64,000 bases of DNA, taken from positions 953,501 through 1,017,500 of the forward strand of contig CAMRHE010000463.1 in the NCBI GenBank assembly GCA_947044405.1, written 5' to 3'. The DNA comes from Leptodactylus fallax. Its lineage: Eukaryota; Chordata; Amphibia; Anura; Leptodactylidae. This document shows positions 22,601-38,800 of this stretch, in pieces. The notes under the pieces were generated by a model. The model worked only from the letters and a program-made list of their open reading frames with translations. It was not told the origin of the DNA and made no database searches. Position numbers and translations under genes: made by a program. The number at the start of each line of letters is the position of its first letter. Position 1 is the first letter of the stretch.

Positions 22601-25600
22601 TGGAGGGGAGTGTAGTGCGGCCACTAACATACACAGGTGGAGGGGAGCGTAGTGCGGCCACTAACCTATACAGGTGGAGGGGAGCGTAGTGCGGCCACTA
22701 ACATACACAGGTGGAGGGGAGCGTAGTGCGGCCACTAACATACACAGGTGGAGGGGAGCGTAGTGCGGCCAATAACATACACAGGTGGAGGGGAGCGTAG
22801 TGCGGCCACTAACATACACAGGTGGAGGGGAGCGTAGTGCGGCCACTAACATACACAGGTGGAGGGGAGTGTAGTGCGGCCACTAACATACACAGGTGGA
22901 GGGGAGCGTAGTGCAGCCACTAACATACACAGGTGGAGGGGAGCGTAGTGCGGCCACTAGCCTATACAGGTGGAGGGGAGTGTAGTGCGGCCACTAACAT
23001 ACACAGGTGGAGGGGAGCGTAGTGCGGCCACTAACATACACAGGTGGAGGGGAGTGTAGTGCGGCCACTAACATACACAGGTGGAGGGGAGCGTAGTGCG
23101 GCCACTAACATACACAGGTGGAGGGGAGCGTAGTGCGGCCACTAACATACACAGGTGGAGGGGAGCGTAGTGCGGCCACTAACATACACAGGTGGAGGGG
23201 AGTGTAGTGCGGCCACTAACCTATACAGGTGGAGGGGGAGCGTAGTGCGGCCACTAACATACACAGGTGGAGGGGAGTGTAGTGCGGCCACTAACATACA
23301 CAGGTGGAGGGGAGTGTAGTGCGGCCACTAACATACACAGGTGGAGGGGAGCGTAGTGCGGCCACTAACCTATACAGGTGGAGGGGAGTGTAGTGCGGCC
23401 ACTAACATACACAGGTGGAGGGGAGTGTAGTGCGGCCACTAACATACACAGGTGGAGGGGAGCGTAGTGCGGCCACTAACCTATACAGGTGGAGGGGAGT
23501 GTAGTGCGGCCACTAACATACACAGGTGGAGGGGAGCGTAGTGCGGCCACTAACATACACAGGTGGAGGGGAGTGTAGTGCGGGCACTAACATACACAGG
23601 TGGAGGGGAGCGTAGTGCGGCCACTAACATACACAGGTGGAGGGGAGTGTAGTGCGGCCACTAACATACACAGGTGGAGGGGAGTGTAGTGCGGCCACTA
23701 ACATACACAGGTGGAGGGGAGCGTAGTGCGGCCACTAACATACACAGGTGGAGGGGAGCGTAGTGCGGCCACTAACATACACAGGTGGAAGGGAGTGTAG
23801 TGCGGCCACTAACATACACTGGTGGAGGGGAGTGTAGTGCGGCCACTAACCTATACAGGTGGAGGGGAGTGTAGTGCGGCCACTAACATACACAGGTGGA
23901 GGGGAGCGTAGTGCGGCCACTAACATACACAGGTGGAGGGGAGTGTAGTGCGGCCACTAACATACACAGGTGGAGGGGAGTGTAGTGCGGCCACTAACAT
24001 ACACAGGTGGAGGGGAGCGTAGTGCGGCCACTAACATACACAGGTGGAGGGGAGCGTAGTGCGGCCACTAACATACACAGGTGGAGGGGAGTGTAGTGCG
24101 GCCACTAACATACACAGGTGGAGGGGGAGTGTAGTGCGGCCACTAACATACACAGGTGGAGGGGAGCGTAGTGCGGCCACTAACATACACAGGTGGAGGG
24201 GAGCGTAGTGCGGCCACTAACATACACAGGTGGAGGGGAGCGTAGTGCGGCCAATAACATACACAGGTGGAGGGGAGCGTAGTCCGGCCACTAACATACA
24301 CAGGTGGAGGGGAGTGTAGTGCGGCCACTAACATACACAGGTGGAGGGGAGTGTAGTGCAGCAGGGAATGTTCTCTAATCACTATGTGTGTTACTGTAGT
24401 GCGGCCACTAACCTATACAGGTGGAGGGGAGCGTAGTGCGGCCACTAACATACACAGGTGGAGGGGGAGCGTAGTGCGGCCACTAACATACACAGGTGGA
24501 GGGGAGTGTAGTGCGGCCACTAACATACACAGGTGGAGGGGAGCGTAGTGCGGCCACTAACATACACAGGTGGAGGGGAGTGTAGTGCGGCCACTAACAT
24601 ACACAGGTGGAGGGGAGTGTAGTGCAGCAGGGAATGTTCTCTAATCACTATGTGTGTTACTGTAGTGCGGCCACTAACCTATACAGGTGGAGGGGAGCGT
24701 AGTGCGGCCACTAACATACACAGGTGGAGGGGAGTGTAGTGCGGCCACTAACATACACAGGTGGAGGGGAGCGTAGTGCGGCCACTAACATACACAGGTG
24801 GAGGGGAGTGTAGTGCGGCCACTAACATACACAGGTGGAGGGGGAGCGTAGTGCGGCCACTAACATACACAGGTGGAGGGGAGCGTAGTGCGGCCACTAA
24901 CCTATACAGGTGGAGGGGAGCGTAGTGCGGCCACTAACATACACAGGTGGAGGGGGAGTGTAGTGCGGCCACTAACATACACAGGTGGAGGGGAGCGTAG
25001 TGCGGCCACTAACCTATACAGGTGGAGGGGAGCGTAGTGCGGCCACTAACATACACAGGTGGAGGGGAGCGTAGTGCGGCCACTAACATACACAGGTGGA
25101 GGGGAGTGTAGTGCGGCCACTAACCTATACAGGTAGAGGGGAGTGTAGTGCGGCCACTAACATACACAGGTGGAGGGGAGCGTAGTGCGGCCACTAACAT
25201 ACACAGGTGGAGGGGAGCGTAGTGCGGCCACTAACATACACAGGTGAAGGGGAGTGTAGTGCGGCCACTAACCTATACAGGTGGAGGGGAGCGTAGTGCG
25301 GCCACTAACATACACAGGTGGAGGGGAGTGTAGTGCGGCCACTAACATACACAGGTGGAGGGGAGCGTAGTGCGGCCACTAACATACACAGGTGGAGGGG
25401 AGTGTAGTGCGGCCACTAACCTATACAGGTGGAGGGGAGCGTAGTGCGGCCACTAACATACACAGGTGGAGGGGAGTGTAGTGCGGCCACTAACATACAC
25501 AGGTGGAGGGGAGTGTAGTGCGGCCACTAACCTATACAAGTGGAGGGGAGCGTAGTGCGGCCACTAACCTATACAGGTGGAGGGGAGCGTAGTGCGGCCA

Positions 25601-28600
25601 CTAACCTATACAGGTGGAGGGGAGCGTAGTGTGGCCACTAACATACACAGGTGGAGGGGAGTGTAGTGCGGCCACTAACCTATACAGGTGGAGGGGAGCG
25701 TAGTGCGGCCACTAACATACACAGGTGGAGGGGAGCGTAGTGCGGCCACTAACATACACAGGTGGAGGGGAGTGTAGTGCGGCCACTAACCTATACAGGT
25801 GGAGGGGAGCGTAGTGCGGCCACTAACATACACAGGTGGAGGGGAGTGTAGTGCGGCCACTAACATACACAGGTGGAGGGGAGTGTAGTGCGGCCACTAA
25901 CATACACAGGTGGAGGGGAGTGTAGTGCGGCCACTAACATACACAGGTGGAGGGGAGCGTTGTGCAGCCACTAACATACACAGGTGGAGGGGAGCGTTGT
26001 GCAGCCACTAACATACACAGGTGGAGGGGAGCGTAGTGCGGCCACTAACCTATACAGGTGGAGGGGAGTGTAGTGCGGCCACTAACATACACAGGTGGAG
26101 GGGAGCGTAGTGCGGCCACTAACATACACAGGTGGAGGGGAGCGTAGTGCGGCCAATAACATACACAGGTGGAGGGGAGCGTAGTGCGGCCACTAACATA
26201 TACAGGTGGTGGGGAGCGTAGTGCGGCCACTAACATACACAGGTGGAGGGGAGCGTAGTGCGGCCACTAACATACACAGGTGGAGGGGGAGCGTAGTGCG
26301 GTCGCTAACATACACAGGTGGAGGGGGAGCGTAGTGCCGCCATTAACATACACAGGTGGAGGGGAGTGTAGTGCGGCCACTAACATACACAGGTGGAGGG
26401 GAGTGTAGTGCGGCCACTAACATACACAGGTGGAGGGGAGCGTAGTGCGGCCACTAACCTATACAGGTGGAGGGGAGTGTAGTGCGGCCACTAACATACA
26501 CAGGTGGAGGGGAGTGTAGTGCGGCCACTAACATACACAGGTGGAGGGGAGCGTAGTGCGGCCACTAACCTATACAGGTGGAGGGGAGTGTAGTGCGGCC
26601 ACTAACATACACAGGTGGAGGGGGAGCGTAGTGCGGCCACTAACATACACAGGTGGAGGGGAGTGTAGTGCGGGCACTAACATACACAGGTGGAGGGGGA
26701 GCGTAGTGCGGCCACTAACATACACAGGTGGAGGGGAGTGTAGTGCGGCCACTAACATACACAGGTGGAGGGGAGTGTAGTGCGGCCACTAACATACACA
26801 GGTGGAGGGGGAGCGTAGTGCGGCCACTAACATACACAGGTGGAGGGGGAGCGTAGTGCGGCCAATAACATACACAGGTGGAGGGGAGCGTAGTCCGGCC
26901 ACTAACATACACAGGTGGAGGGGAGTGTAGTGCGGCCACTAACATACACAGGTGGAGGGGAGTGTAGTGCAGCAGGGAATGTTCTCTAATCACTATGTGT
27001 GTTACTGTAGTGCGGCCACTAACCTATACAGGTGGAGAGGAGTGTAGTGCGGCCACTAACATACACAGGTGGAGGGGAGCGTAGTGCGGCCACTAACATA
27101 CACAGGTGGAGGGGAGTGTAGTGCGGCCACTAACATACACAGGTGGAGGGGAGTGTAGTGCAGCAGGGAATGTTCTCTAATCACTATGTGTGTTACTGTA
27201 GTGCGGCCACTAACCTATACAGGTGGAGGGGAGCGTAGTGCGGCCACTAACATACACAGGTGGAGGGGAGTGTAGTGCGGCCACTAACATACACAGGTGG
27301 AGGGGGAGCGTAGTGCGGCCACTAACATACACAGGTGGAGGGGAGTGTAGTGCGGCCACTAACATACACAGGTGGAGGGGAGCGTAGTGCGGCCACTAAC
27401 ATACACAGGTGGAGGGGAGCGTAGTGCGGCCACTAACCTATACAGGTGGAGGGGAGCGTAGTGCGGCCACTAACATACACAGGTGGAGGGGAGTGTAGTG
27501 CGGCCACTAACATACACAGGTGGAGGGGAGCGTAGTGCGGCCACTAACCTATACAGGTGGAGGGGGAGCGTAGTGCGGCCACTAACATACACAGGTGGAG
27601 GGGAGCGTAGTGCGGCCACTAACATACACAGGTGGAGGGGAGTGTAGTGCGGCCACTAACCTATACAGGTAGAGGGGAGTGTAGTGCGGCCACTAACATA
27701 CACAGGTGGAGGGGAGCGTAGTGCGGCCACTAACATACACAGGTGGAGGGGAGCGTAGTGCGGCCACTAACATACACAGGTGAAGGGGAGTGTAGTGCGG
27801 CCACTAACATACACAGGTGGAGGGGAGTGTAGTGCGGCCACTAACATACACAGGTGGAGGGGAGCGTAGTGCGGCCACTAACATACACAGGTGGAGGGGA
27901 GTGTAGTGCGGCCACTAACCTATACAGGTGGAGGGGGAGCGTAGTGCGGCCACTAACATACACAGGTGGAGGGGAGTGTAGTGCGGCCACTAACATACAC
28001 AGGTGGAGGGGAGTGTAGTGCGGCCACTAACCTATACAAGTGGAGGGGAGCGTAGTGCGGCCACTAACCTATACAGGTGGAGGGGAGCGTAGTGCGGCCA
28101 CTAACCTATACAGGTGGAGGGGAGCGTAGTGTGGCCACTAACATACACAGGTGGAGGGGAGTGTAGTGCGGCCACTAACCTATACAGGTGGAGGGGAGCG
28201 TAGTGCGGCCACTAACATACACAGGTGGAGGGGAGCGTAGTGCGGCCACTAACATACACAGGTGGAGGGGAGTGTAGTGCGGCCACTAACCTATACAGGT
28301 GGAGGGGAGCGTAGTGCGGCCACTAACATACACAGGTGGAGGGGAGTGTAGTGCGGCCACTAACATACACAGGTGGAGGGGAGTGTAGTGCGGCCACTAA
28401 CATACACAGGTGGAGGGGAGTGTAGTGCGGCCACTAACATACACAGGTGGAGGGGAGCGTTGTGCAGCCACTAACATACACAGGTGGAGGGGAGCGTAGT
28501 GCGGCCACTAACCTATACAGGTGGAGGGGAGTGTAGTGCGGCCACTAACATACACAGGTGGAGGGGAGCGTAGTGCGGCCACTAACATACACAGGTGGAG

Positions 28601-31600
28601 GGGGAGCGTAGTGCGGCCAATAACATACACAGGTGGAGGGGAGCGTAGTGCGGCCACTAACATATACAGGTGGTGGGGAGCGTAGTGCGGCCACTAACAT
28701 ACACAGGTGGAGGGGAGCGTAGTGCGGCCACTAACATACACAGGTGGAGGGGAGCGTAGTGCCGCCATTAACATACACAGGTGGAGGGGAGTGTAGTGCG
28801 GCCACTAACATACACAGGTGGAGGGGGAGTGTAGTGCGGCCACTAACATACACAGGTGGAGGGGAGCGTAGTGCGGCCACTAACCTATACAGGTGGAGGG
28901 GAGTGTAGTGCGGCCACTAACATACACAGGTGGAGGGGAGTGTAGTGCGGCCACTAACATACACAGGTGGAGGGGAGCGTAGTGCGGCCACTAACCTATA
29001 CAGGTGGAGGGGAGTGTAGTGCGGCCACTAACATACACAGGTGGAGGGGAGCGTAGTGCGGCCACTAACATACACAGGTGGAGGGGAGTGTAGTGCGGGC
29101 ACTAACATACACAGGTGGAGGGGAGCGTAGTGCGGCCACTAACATACACAGGTGGAGGGGAGTGTAGTGCGGCCACTAACATACACAGGTGGAGGGGAGT
29201 GTAGTGCGGCCACTAACATACACAGGTGGAGGGGAGCGTAGTGCGGCCACTAGCATACACAGGTGGAGGGGAGCGTAGTGCGGCCACTAACATACACAGG
29301 TGGAGGGGAGTGTAGTGGGGCCACTAACATACACAGGTGGAGGGGAGTGTAGTGCGGCCACTAACCTATACAGGTGGAGGGGAGTGTAGTGCGGCCACTA
29401 ACATACACAGGTGGAGGGGAGCGTAGTGCGGCCACTAACATACACAGGTGGAGGGGAGCGTAGTGCGGCCACTAACATACACAGGTGGAGGGGAGTGTAG
29501 TGCGGCCACTAACATACACAGGTGGAGGGGAGCGTAGTGCGGCCACTAACATACACAGGTGGAGGGGAGTGTAGTGCGGCCACTAACATACACAGGTGGA
29601 GGGGAGCGTAGTGCGGCCACTAACATACACAGGTGGAGGGGAGCGTAGTGCGGCCACTAACATACACAGGTGGAGGGGAGCGTAGTGCGGCCACTAACAT
29701 ACACAGGTGGAGGGGGAGTGTAGTGCGGCCACTAACATACACAGGTGGAGGGGAGTGTAGTGCGGCCACTAACATACACAGGTGGAGGGGAGTGTAGTGC
29801 AGCAGGGAATGTTCTCTAATCACTATGTGTGTTACTGTAGTGCGGCCACTAACCTATACAGGTGGAGGGGAGCGTAGTGCGGCCACTAACATATACACGT
29901 GGAGGGGAGTGTAGTGCGGCCACTAACATACACAGGTGGAGGGGAGCGTAGTGCGGCCACTAACATACACAGGTGGAGGGGAGTGTAGTGCGGCCACTAA
30001 CATACACAGGTGGAGGGGAGTGTAGTGCGGCCACTAACATACACAGGTGGAGGGGAGCGTAGTGCGGCCACTAACATACACAGGTGGAGGGGGAGTGTAG
30101 TGCGGCCACTAACCTATACACAGGTGGAGGGTAGCGTAGTGCGGCCACTAACATACACAGGTGGAGGGGAGTGTAGTGCGGCCACTAACATACACAGGTG
30201 GAGGGGAGCGTAGTGCGGCCACTAACATACACAGGTGGAGGGGAGCGTAGTGCGGCCAATAACATACACAGGTGGAGGGGAGTGTAGTGCGGCCACTAAC
30301 ATACACAGGTGGAGGGGAGCGTAGTGCGGCCACTAACCTATACAGGTGGAGGGGAGCGTAGTGCGGCCACTAACATACACAGGTGGAGGGGAGCGTAGTG
30401 CGGCCACTAACATACACAGGTGGAGGGGAGTGTAGTGCGGCCACTAACCTATACAGGTAGAGGGGAGTGTAGTGCGGCCACTAACATACACAGGTGGAGG
30501 GGAGCGTAGTGCGGCCACTAACATACACAGGTGGAGGGGAGCGTAGTGCGGCCACTAACATACACAGGTGGAGGGGAGTGTAGTGCGGCCACTAACCTAT
30601 ACAGGTGGAGGGGAGTGTAGTGCAGCCACTAACATACACAGGTGGAGGGGAGCGTAGTGCGGCCACTAACATACACAGGTGGAGGGGAGTGTAGTGCGGC
30701 CACTAACATATACAGGTGGAGGGGAGTGTAGTGCGGCCACTAACATACACAGGTGGAGGGGAGTGTAGTGCGGCCACTAACATACACAGGTGGAGGGGGA
30801 GCGTAGTGCGGCCACTAACCTATACAGGTGGAGGGGAGTGTAGTGCGGCCACTAACATACACAGGTGGAGGGGAGTGTAGTGCGGCCACTAACATACACA
30901 GGTGGAGGGGAGCGTAGTGCGGCCACTAACCTATACAGGTGGAGGGGAGTGTAGTGCGGCCACTAACATACACAGGTGGAGGGGAGCGTAGTGCGGCCAC
31001 TAACATACACAGGTGGAGGGGAGTGTAGTGCGGGCACTAACATACACAGGTGGAGGGGAGCGTAGTGCGGCCACTAACATACACAGGTGGAGGGTAGTGT
31101 AGTGCGGCCACTAACATACACAGGTGGAGGGGAGTGTAGTGCGGCCACTAACATACACAGGTGGAGGGGAGCGTAGTGCGGCCACTAACATACACAGGTG
31201 GAGGGGAGCGTAGTGCGGCCACTAACATACACAGGTGGAGGGGAGCGTAGTGCGGCCACTAACATACACAGGTGGAGGGGAGTGTAGTGCGGCCACTAAC
31301 ATACACAGGTGGAGGGGAGTGTAGTGCGGCCACTAACCTATACAGGTGGAGGGGAGTGTAGTGCGGCCACTAACATACACAGGTGGAGGGGAGTGTAGTG
31401 CGGCCACTAACATACACAGGTGGAGGGGAGTGTAGTGCGGCCACTAACATACACAGGTGGAGGGGAGTGTAGTGCGGCCACTAACATACACAGGTGGAGG
31501 GGAGTGTAGTGCGGCCACTAACCTATACAGGTGGAGGGGAGTGTAGTGCGGCCACTAACCTATACAGGTGGAGGGGAGCGTAGTGCAGCCACTAACCTAT

Positions 31601-34600
31601 ACAGGTGGAGGGGAGTGTAGTGCGGCCACTAACATACACAGGTGGAGGGGAGTGTAGTGCGGCCACTAACCTATACAGGTGGAGGGGAGTGTAGTGCGGC
31701 CACTAACCTATACAGGTGGAGGGGAGCGTAGTGCGGCCACTAACATACACAGATGGAGGGGAGTGTAGTGCGGCCACTAACATACACAGGTGGAGGGGGA
31801 GTGTAGTGCGGCCACTAACATACACAGGTGGAGGGGAGCGTAGTGCGGCCACTAACATATACAGGTGGAGGGGAGCGTAGTGCGGCCACTAACATACACA
31901 GGTGGAGGGGAGTGTAGTGCGGCCACTAACATACACAGGTGGAGGGGAGTGTAGTGCGGCCACTAACATACACAGGTGGAGGGGAGCGTAGTGCGGCCAC
32001 TAACCTATACAGGTGGAGGGGAGTGTAGTGCGGCCACTAACATACACAGGTGGAGGGGAGCGTAGTGCGGCCACTAACATACACAGGTGGAGGGGAGTGT
32101 AGTGCGGCCACTAACCTATACAGGTGGAGGGGAGCGTAGTGTGGCCACTAACATACACAGGTGGAGGGGAGTGTAGTGCGGGCACTAACATACACAGGTG
32201 GAGGGGAGTGTAGTGCGGCCACTAACATACACAGGTGGAGGGGAGTGTAGTGCGGGCACTAACATACACAGGTGGAGGGGGAGCGTAGTGCGGCCACTAA
32301 CATACACAGGTGGAGGGGAGTGTAGTGCGGCCACTAACATACACAGGTGGAGGGGAGCGTAGTGCGGCCACTAACCTATACAGGTGGAGGGGAGCGTAGT
32401 GCGGCCACTAACATACACAGGTGGAGGGGAGTGTAGTGCGGCCACTAACATACACAGGTGGAGGGGAGTGTAGTGCGGCCACTAACATACACAGGTGGAG
32501 GGGAGCGTAGTGCGGCCACTAACATACACAGGTGGAGGGGAGCGTAGTGCGGCCAATAACATACACAGGTGGAGGGGAGTGTAGTGCGGCCACTAACATA
32601 CACAGGTGGAGGGGAGTGTAGTGCGGCCACTAGCATACACAGGTGGAGGGGAGTGTAGTGCGGCCACTAACATACACAGGTGGAGGGGAGTGTAGTGCGG
32701 CCACTAACCTATACAGGTGGAGGGGAGTGTAGTGCGGCCACTAACATACACAGGTGGAGGGGAGCGTAGTGCGGCCACTAACATACACAGGTGGAGGGGA
32801 GCGTAGTGCGGCCACTAACATACTCAGGTGGAGGGGAGTGTAGTGCGGCACTAACCTATACAGGTGGAGGGGAGTGTAGTGCGGCCACTAACCTATACAG
32901 GTGGAGGGGAGTGTAGTGCGGCCACTAACATACACAGGTGGAGGGGAGCGTAGTGCGGCCACTAACATACACAGGTGGAGGGGAGTGTAGTGCGGCCACT
33001 AACCTATACAGGTGGAGGGGAATGTAGTGCGGCCACTAACATACACAGGTGGAGGGGAGCGTAGTGCGGCCACTAACATACACAGGTGGAGGGGAGCGTA
33101 GTGCGGCCACTAACATACACAGGTGGAGGGGAGCGTAGTGCGGCCACTAACATACACAGGTGGAGGGGAGTGTAGTGCGGCCACTAACATACACAGGTGG
33201 AGGGGAGCGTAGTGCAGCAGGGAATGTTCTCTAATCACTATGTGTGTTACTGTAGTGCGGCCACTAACATACACAGGTGGAGGGGAGCGTAGTGCAGCAC
33301 GGAATGTTCTCTAATCACTATGTGTGTTACTGTAGTGTGGCCACTAACCTATACAGGTGGAGGGGAGTGTAGTGCGGCCACTAACACATACACGTGGAGG
33401 GGAGCGTAGTGCGGCCACTAACATACACAGGTGGAGGGGAGTGTAGTGCGGCCACTAACATACACAGGTGGAGGGGAGTGTAGTGCGGCCACTAACCTAT
33501 ACAGGTGGAGGGGAGTGTAGTGCGGCCACTAACATACACACGTGGAGGGGAGCGTAGTGCGGCCAATAACATACACAGGTGGAGGGGAGTGTAGTGCGGC
33601 CACTAACATACACAGGTGGAGGGGAGTGTAGTGCGGCCACTAACATACACAGGTGGAGGGGAGTGTAGTGCGGCCACTAACATACACAGGTGGAGGGGAG
33701 TGTAGTGCGGCCACTAACCTATACAGGTGGAGGGGAGTGTAGTGCGGCCACTAACATACACAGGTGGAGGGGGAGCGTAGTGCGGCCACTAACATACACA
33801 GGTGGAGGGGGAGCGTAGTGCGGCCACTAACATACACAGGTGGAGGGGAGTGTAGTGCGGCACTAACCTATACAGGTGGAGGGGAGTGTAGTGCGGCCAC
33901 TAACATACACAGGTGGAGGGGAGTGTAGTGCGGCCACTAACATACACAGGTGGAGGGGAGCGTAGTGCGGCCACTAACATACACAGGTGGAGGGGAGTGT
34001 AGTGCGGCCACTAACCTATACAGGTGGAGGGGAGTGTAGTGCGGCCACTAACATACACAGGTGGAGGGGGAGCGTAGTGCGGCCACTAACATACACAGGT
34101 GGAGGGGAGCGTAGTGCGGCCACTAACATACACAGGTGGAGGGGAGCGTAGTGCAGCAGGGAATGTTCTCTAATCACTATGTGTGTTACTGTAGTGTGGC
34201 CACTAACATACACAGGTGGAGGGGGAGCGTAGTGCAGCAGGGAATGTTCTCTAATCACTATGTGTGTTACTGTAGTGTGGCCACTAACCTATACAGGTGG
34301 AGGGGAGTGTAGTGCGGCCACTAACATATACACGTGGAGGGGAGTGTAGTGCGGCCACTAACATACACAGGTGGTGGGGAGTGTAGTGCTGCCACTAACA
34401 TACACAGGTGGAGGGGAGCGTAGTGCGGCCACTAACATACACAGGTGGAGGGGAGCGTAGTGCGGCCACTAACATACACAGGTGGAGGGGAGCGTAGTGC
34501 GGCCACTAACCTATACAGGTGGAGGGGAGTGTAGTGCGGCCACTAACATACACAGGTGGAGGGGAGTGTAGTGCGGCCACTAACATACACAGGTGGAGGG

Positions 34601-35830
34601 GAGTGTAGTGTGGCCACTAACATACACAGGTGGAGGGGAGCGTAGTGCAGCCACTAACATACACAGGTGAAGGGGAGTGTAGTGCGGCCACTAACCTATA
34701 CAGGTGGAGGGGAGCGTAGTGCGGCCACTAACATACACAGGTGGAGGGGAGCGTAGTGCGGCCACTAACATACACAGGTGGAGGGGAGTGTAGTGCGGCC
34801 ACTAACATACACAGGTGGAGGGGAGCGTAGTGCAGCCACTAACCTATACAGGTGGAGGGGAGTGTAGTGCGGCCACTAACATACACAGGTGGAGGGGAGT
34901 GTAGTGCGGCCACTAACCTATACAGGTGGAGGGGAGTGTAGTGCGGCCACTAACCTATACAGGTGGAGGGGAGCGTAGTGCGGCCACTAACATACACAGG
35001 TGGAGGGGAGTGTAGTGCGGCCACTATCATACACAGGTGGAGGGGAGCGTAGTGCAGCCACTAACATACACAGGTGGAGGGGGAGCGTAGTGCGGCCACT
35101 AACCTATACAGGTGGAGGGGAGCGTAGTGCGGCCACTAACATATACAGGTGGAGGGGAGCGTAGTGCGGCCACTAACATACACAGGTGGAGGGGAGCGTA
35201 GTGCGGCCACTAACATACACAGGTGGAGGGGGAGCGTAGTGCGGCCACTAACATACACAGGTGGAGGGGAGTGTAGTGCGGCCACTAACAAACACAGGTG
35301 GAGGGGAGTGTAGTGCGGCCACTAACATACACAGGTGGAGGGGAGTGTAGTGCGGCCACTAACATACACAGGTGGAGGGGGAGCGTAGTGCGGCCAATAA
35401 CATACACAGGTGGAGGGGAGTGTAGTGCGGCCACTAACCTATACAGGTGGAGGGGAGTGTAGTGCAGCCACTAACATACACAGGTGGAGGGGAGCGTAGT
35501 GCGGCCACTAACATACACAGGTGGAGGGGAGCGTAGTGCGGCCACTAACATACACAGGTGGAGGGGAGCGTAGTGCGGCCACTAACATACACAGGTGGAG
35601 GGGAGTGTAGTGCGGCCACTAACATACACAGGTGGAGGGGAGCGTAGTGCGGCCACTAACCTATACAGGTGGAGGGGGAGTGTAGTGCGGCCACTAACAT
35701 ACACAGGTGGAGGGGAGCGTAGTGCGGCCACTAACCTATACAGGTGGAGGGGAGCGTAGTGCGGCCACTAACATACACAGGTGGAGGGGAGCGTAGTGCG
35801 GCCACTAACATACACAGGTGGAGGGGAGTG

Positions 35831-38800
35831 TACTGTAGTGCGGCCACTAACATACACAGGTGGAGGGGAGTGTAGTGCGGCCACTAACATACACAGGTGG
35901 AGGGGAGTGTAGTGCGGCCACTAACATACACAGGTGGAGGGGAGTGTAGTGCGGCCACTAACATACACAGGTGGAGGGGAGCGTACTGTGGCCACTAACA
36001 TACACAGGCGGAGGGGAGTGTAGTGCGGCCACTAACCTATACAGGTGGAGGGGAGTGTAGTGCGGCCACTAACATACACAGGTGGAGGGGAGCGTAGTGC
36101 GGCCACTAACATACACAGGTGGAGGGGAGTGTAGTGCGGCCACTAACATACACAGGTGGAGGGGAGCGTAGTGCAGCCACTAACCTATTCAGGTGGAGGG
36201 GAGCGTAGTGCGGCCACTAACATACACAGGTGGAGGGGAGCGTAGTGCGGCCACTAACCTATACAGGTGGAGGGGAGCGTAGTGCGGCCACTAACCTATA
36301 CAGGTGGAGGGGAGCGTAGTGCGGCCACTAACATACACAGGTGGAGGGGAGCGTAGTGCGGCCACTAACATATACAGGTGGAGGGGAGTGTAGTGCGGCC
36401 ACTAACATACACTGGTGGAGGGGAGTGTAGTGCGGCCACTAACATACACAGGTGGAGGGGAGCGTAGTGCGGCCACTAACATACACAGGTGGAGGGGAGT
36501 GTAGTGCGGCCACTAACCTATACAGGTGGAGGGGAGTGTAGTGCGGCCACTAACATACACAGGTGGAGGGGAGCGTAGTGCGGCCACTAACATACACAGG
36601 TGGAGGGGAGTGTAGTGCGGCCACTAACATACACAGGTGGAGGGGAGTGTAGTGCAGCAGGGAATGTTCTCTAATCACTATGTGTGTTACTGTAGTGCGG
36701 CCACTAACCTATACAGGTGGAGGGGAGTGTAGTGCAGCCACTAACATACACAGGTGGAGGGGAGCGTAGTGCGGCCACTAACCTATACATGTGGAGGGGG
36801 AGCGTAGTGCAGCCACTAACATACACAGGTGGAGGGGGAGCGTAGTGCGGCCACTAACATACACAGGTGGAGGGGGAGCGTAGTGCAGCCACTAACATAC
36901 ACAGGTGGAGGGGAGCGTAGTGCGGCCACTAACATACACAGGTGGAGGGGAGCGTAGTGCGGCCACTAACATACACAGGTGGAGGGGAGCGTAGTGCGGC
37001 CACTAACATATACAGGTGGAGGGGGAGCGTAGTGCGGCCACTAACATACACAGGTGGAGGGGAGTGTAGTGCGGCCACTAACATACACAGGTGGAGGGGA
37101 GTGTAGTGCAGCAGGGAATGTTCTCTAATCACTATGTGTGTTACTGTAGTGCGGCCACTAACCTATACAGGTGGAGGGGAGTGTAGTGCGGCCACTAACA
37201 TACACAGGTGGAGGGGAGTGTAGTGCGGCCACTAACATACACAGGTGGAGGGGAGCGTAGTGCGGCCACTAACATACACAGGTGGAGGGGAGCGTAATGC
37301 GGCCACTAACCTATACAGGTGGAGGGGAGCGTAGTGCGGCCACTAACATACACAGGTGGAGGGGGAGCGTAGTGCGGCCACTAACATACACAGGTGGAGG
37401 GGAGCGTAGTGCGGCCACTAACATACACAGGTGGAGGGGAGTGTAGTGCGGCCACTAACATACACAGGTGGAGGGGGAGTGTAGTGCGGCCACTAACATA
37501 CACAGTTGGAGGGGAGCGTAGTGCAGCAGGGAATGTTCTCTAATCACTATGTGTGTTACTGTAGTGCGGCCACTAACCTATACAGGTGGAGGGGAGTGTA
37601 GTGCAGCCACTAACATACACAGGTGGAGGGGAGCGTAGTGCGGCCACTAACCTATACAGGTGGAGGGGAGCGTAGTGCAGCCACTAACATACACAGGTGG
37701 AGGGGAGCGTAGTGCGGCCACTAACATACACAGGTGGAGGGGAGCGTAGTGCAGCCACTAACATACACAGGTGGAGGGGAGCGTAGTGCGGCCACTAACA
37801 TACACAGGTGGAGGGGGAGCGTAGTGCGGCCACTAACATACACAGGTGGAGGGGAGTGTAGTGCGGCCACTAACATACACAGGTGGAGGGGAGTGTAGTG
37901 CAGCAGGGAATGTTCTCTAATCACTATGTGTGTTACTGTAGTGCGGCCACTAACCTATACAGGTGGAGGGGAGCGTAGTGCGGCCACTAACATACACAGG
38001 TGGAGGGGAGTGTAGTGCGGCCACTAACATACACAGGTGGAGGGGAGCGTAGTGCGGCCACTAACATACACAGGTGGAGGGGAGCGTAATGCGGCCACTA
38101 ACCTATACAGGTGGAGGGGAGCGTAGTGCGGCCACTAACATACACAGGTGGAGGGGAGCGTAGTGCGGCCACTAACATACACAGGTGGAGGGGAGCGTAG
38201 TGCGGCCACTAACATACACAGGTGGAGGGGGAGTGTAGTGCGGCCACTAACATACACAGGTGGAGGGGAGTGTAGTGCGGCCACTAACATACACAGTTGG
38301 AGGGGAGCGTAGTGCGGCCACTAACCTATACAGGTGGAGGGGAGCGTAGTGCGGCCACTAACATACACAGGTGGAGGGGAGCGTAGTGCGGCCACTAACA
38401 TACACAGGTGGAGGGGAGTGTAGTGCGGCCACTAACCTATACAGGTGGAGGGGAGCGTAGTGCGGCCACTAACCTATACAGGTGGAGGGGGAGCGAAGTG
38501 CGGCCACTAACATACACAGGTGGAGGGGAGCGTAGTGCGGCCACTAACATACACAGGTGGAGGGGAGCGTAGTGCGGCCACTAACATACACAGGTGGAGG
38601 GGAGCGTAGTGCGGCCACTAACATACACAGGTGGAGGGGGAGTGTAGTGCGGCCACTAACATACACAGGTGGAGGGGAGCGTAGTGCGGCCACTAACCTA
38701 TACAGGTGGAGGGGGAGTGTAGTGCGGCCACTAACATACACAGGTGGAGGGGAGCGTAGTGCGGCCACTAACCTATACAGGTGGAGGGGGAGCGTAGTGC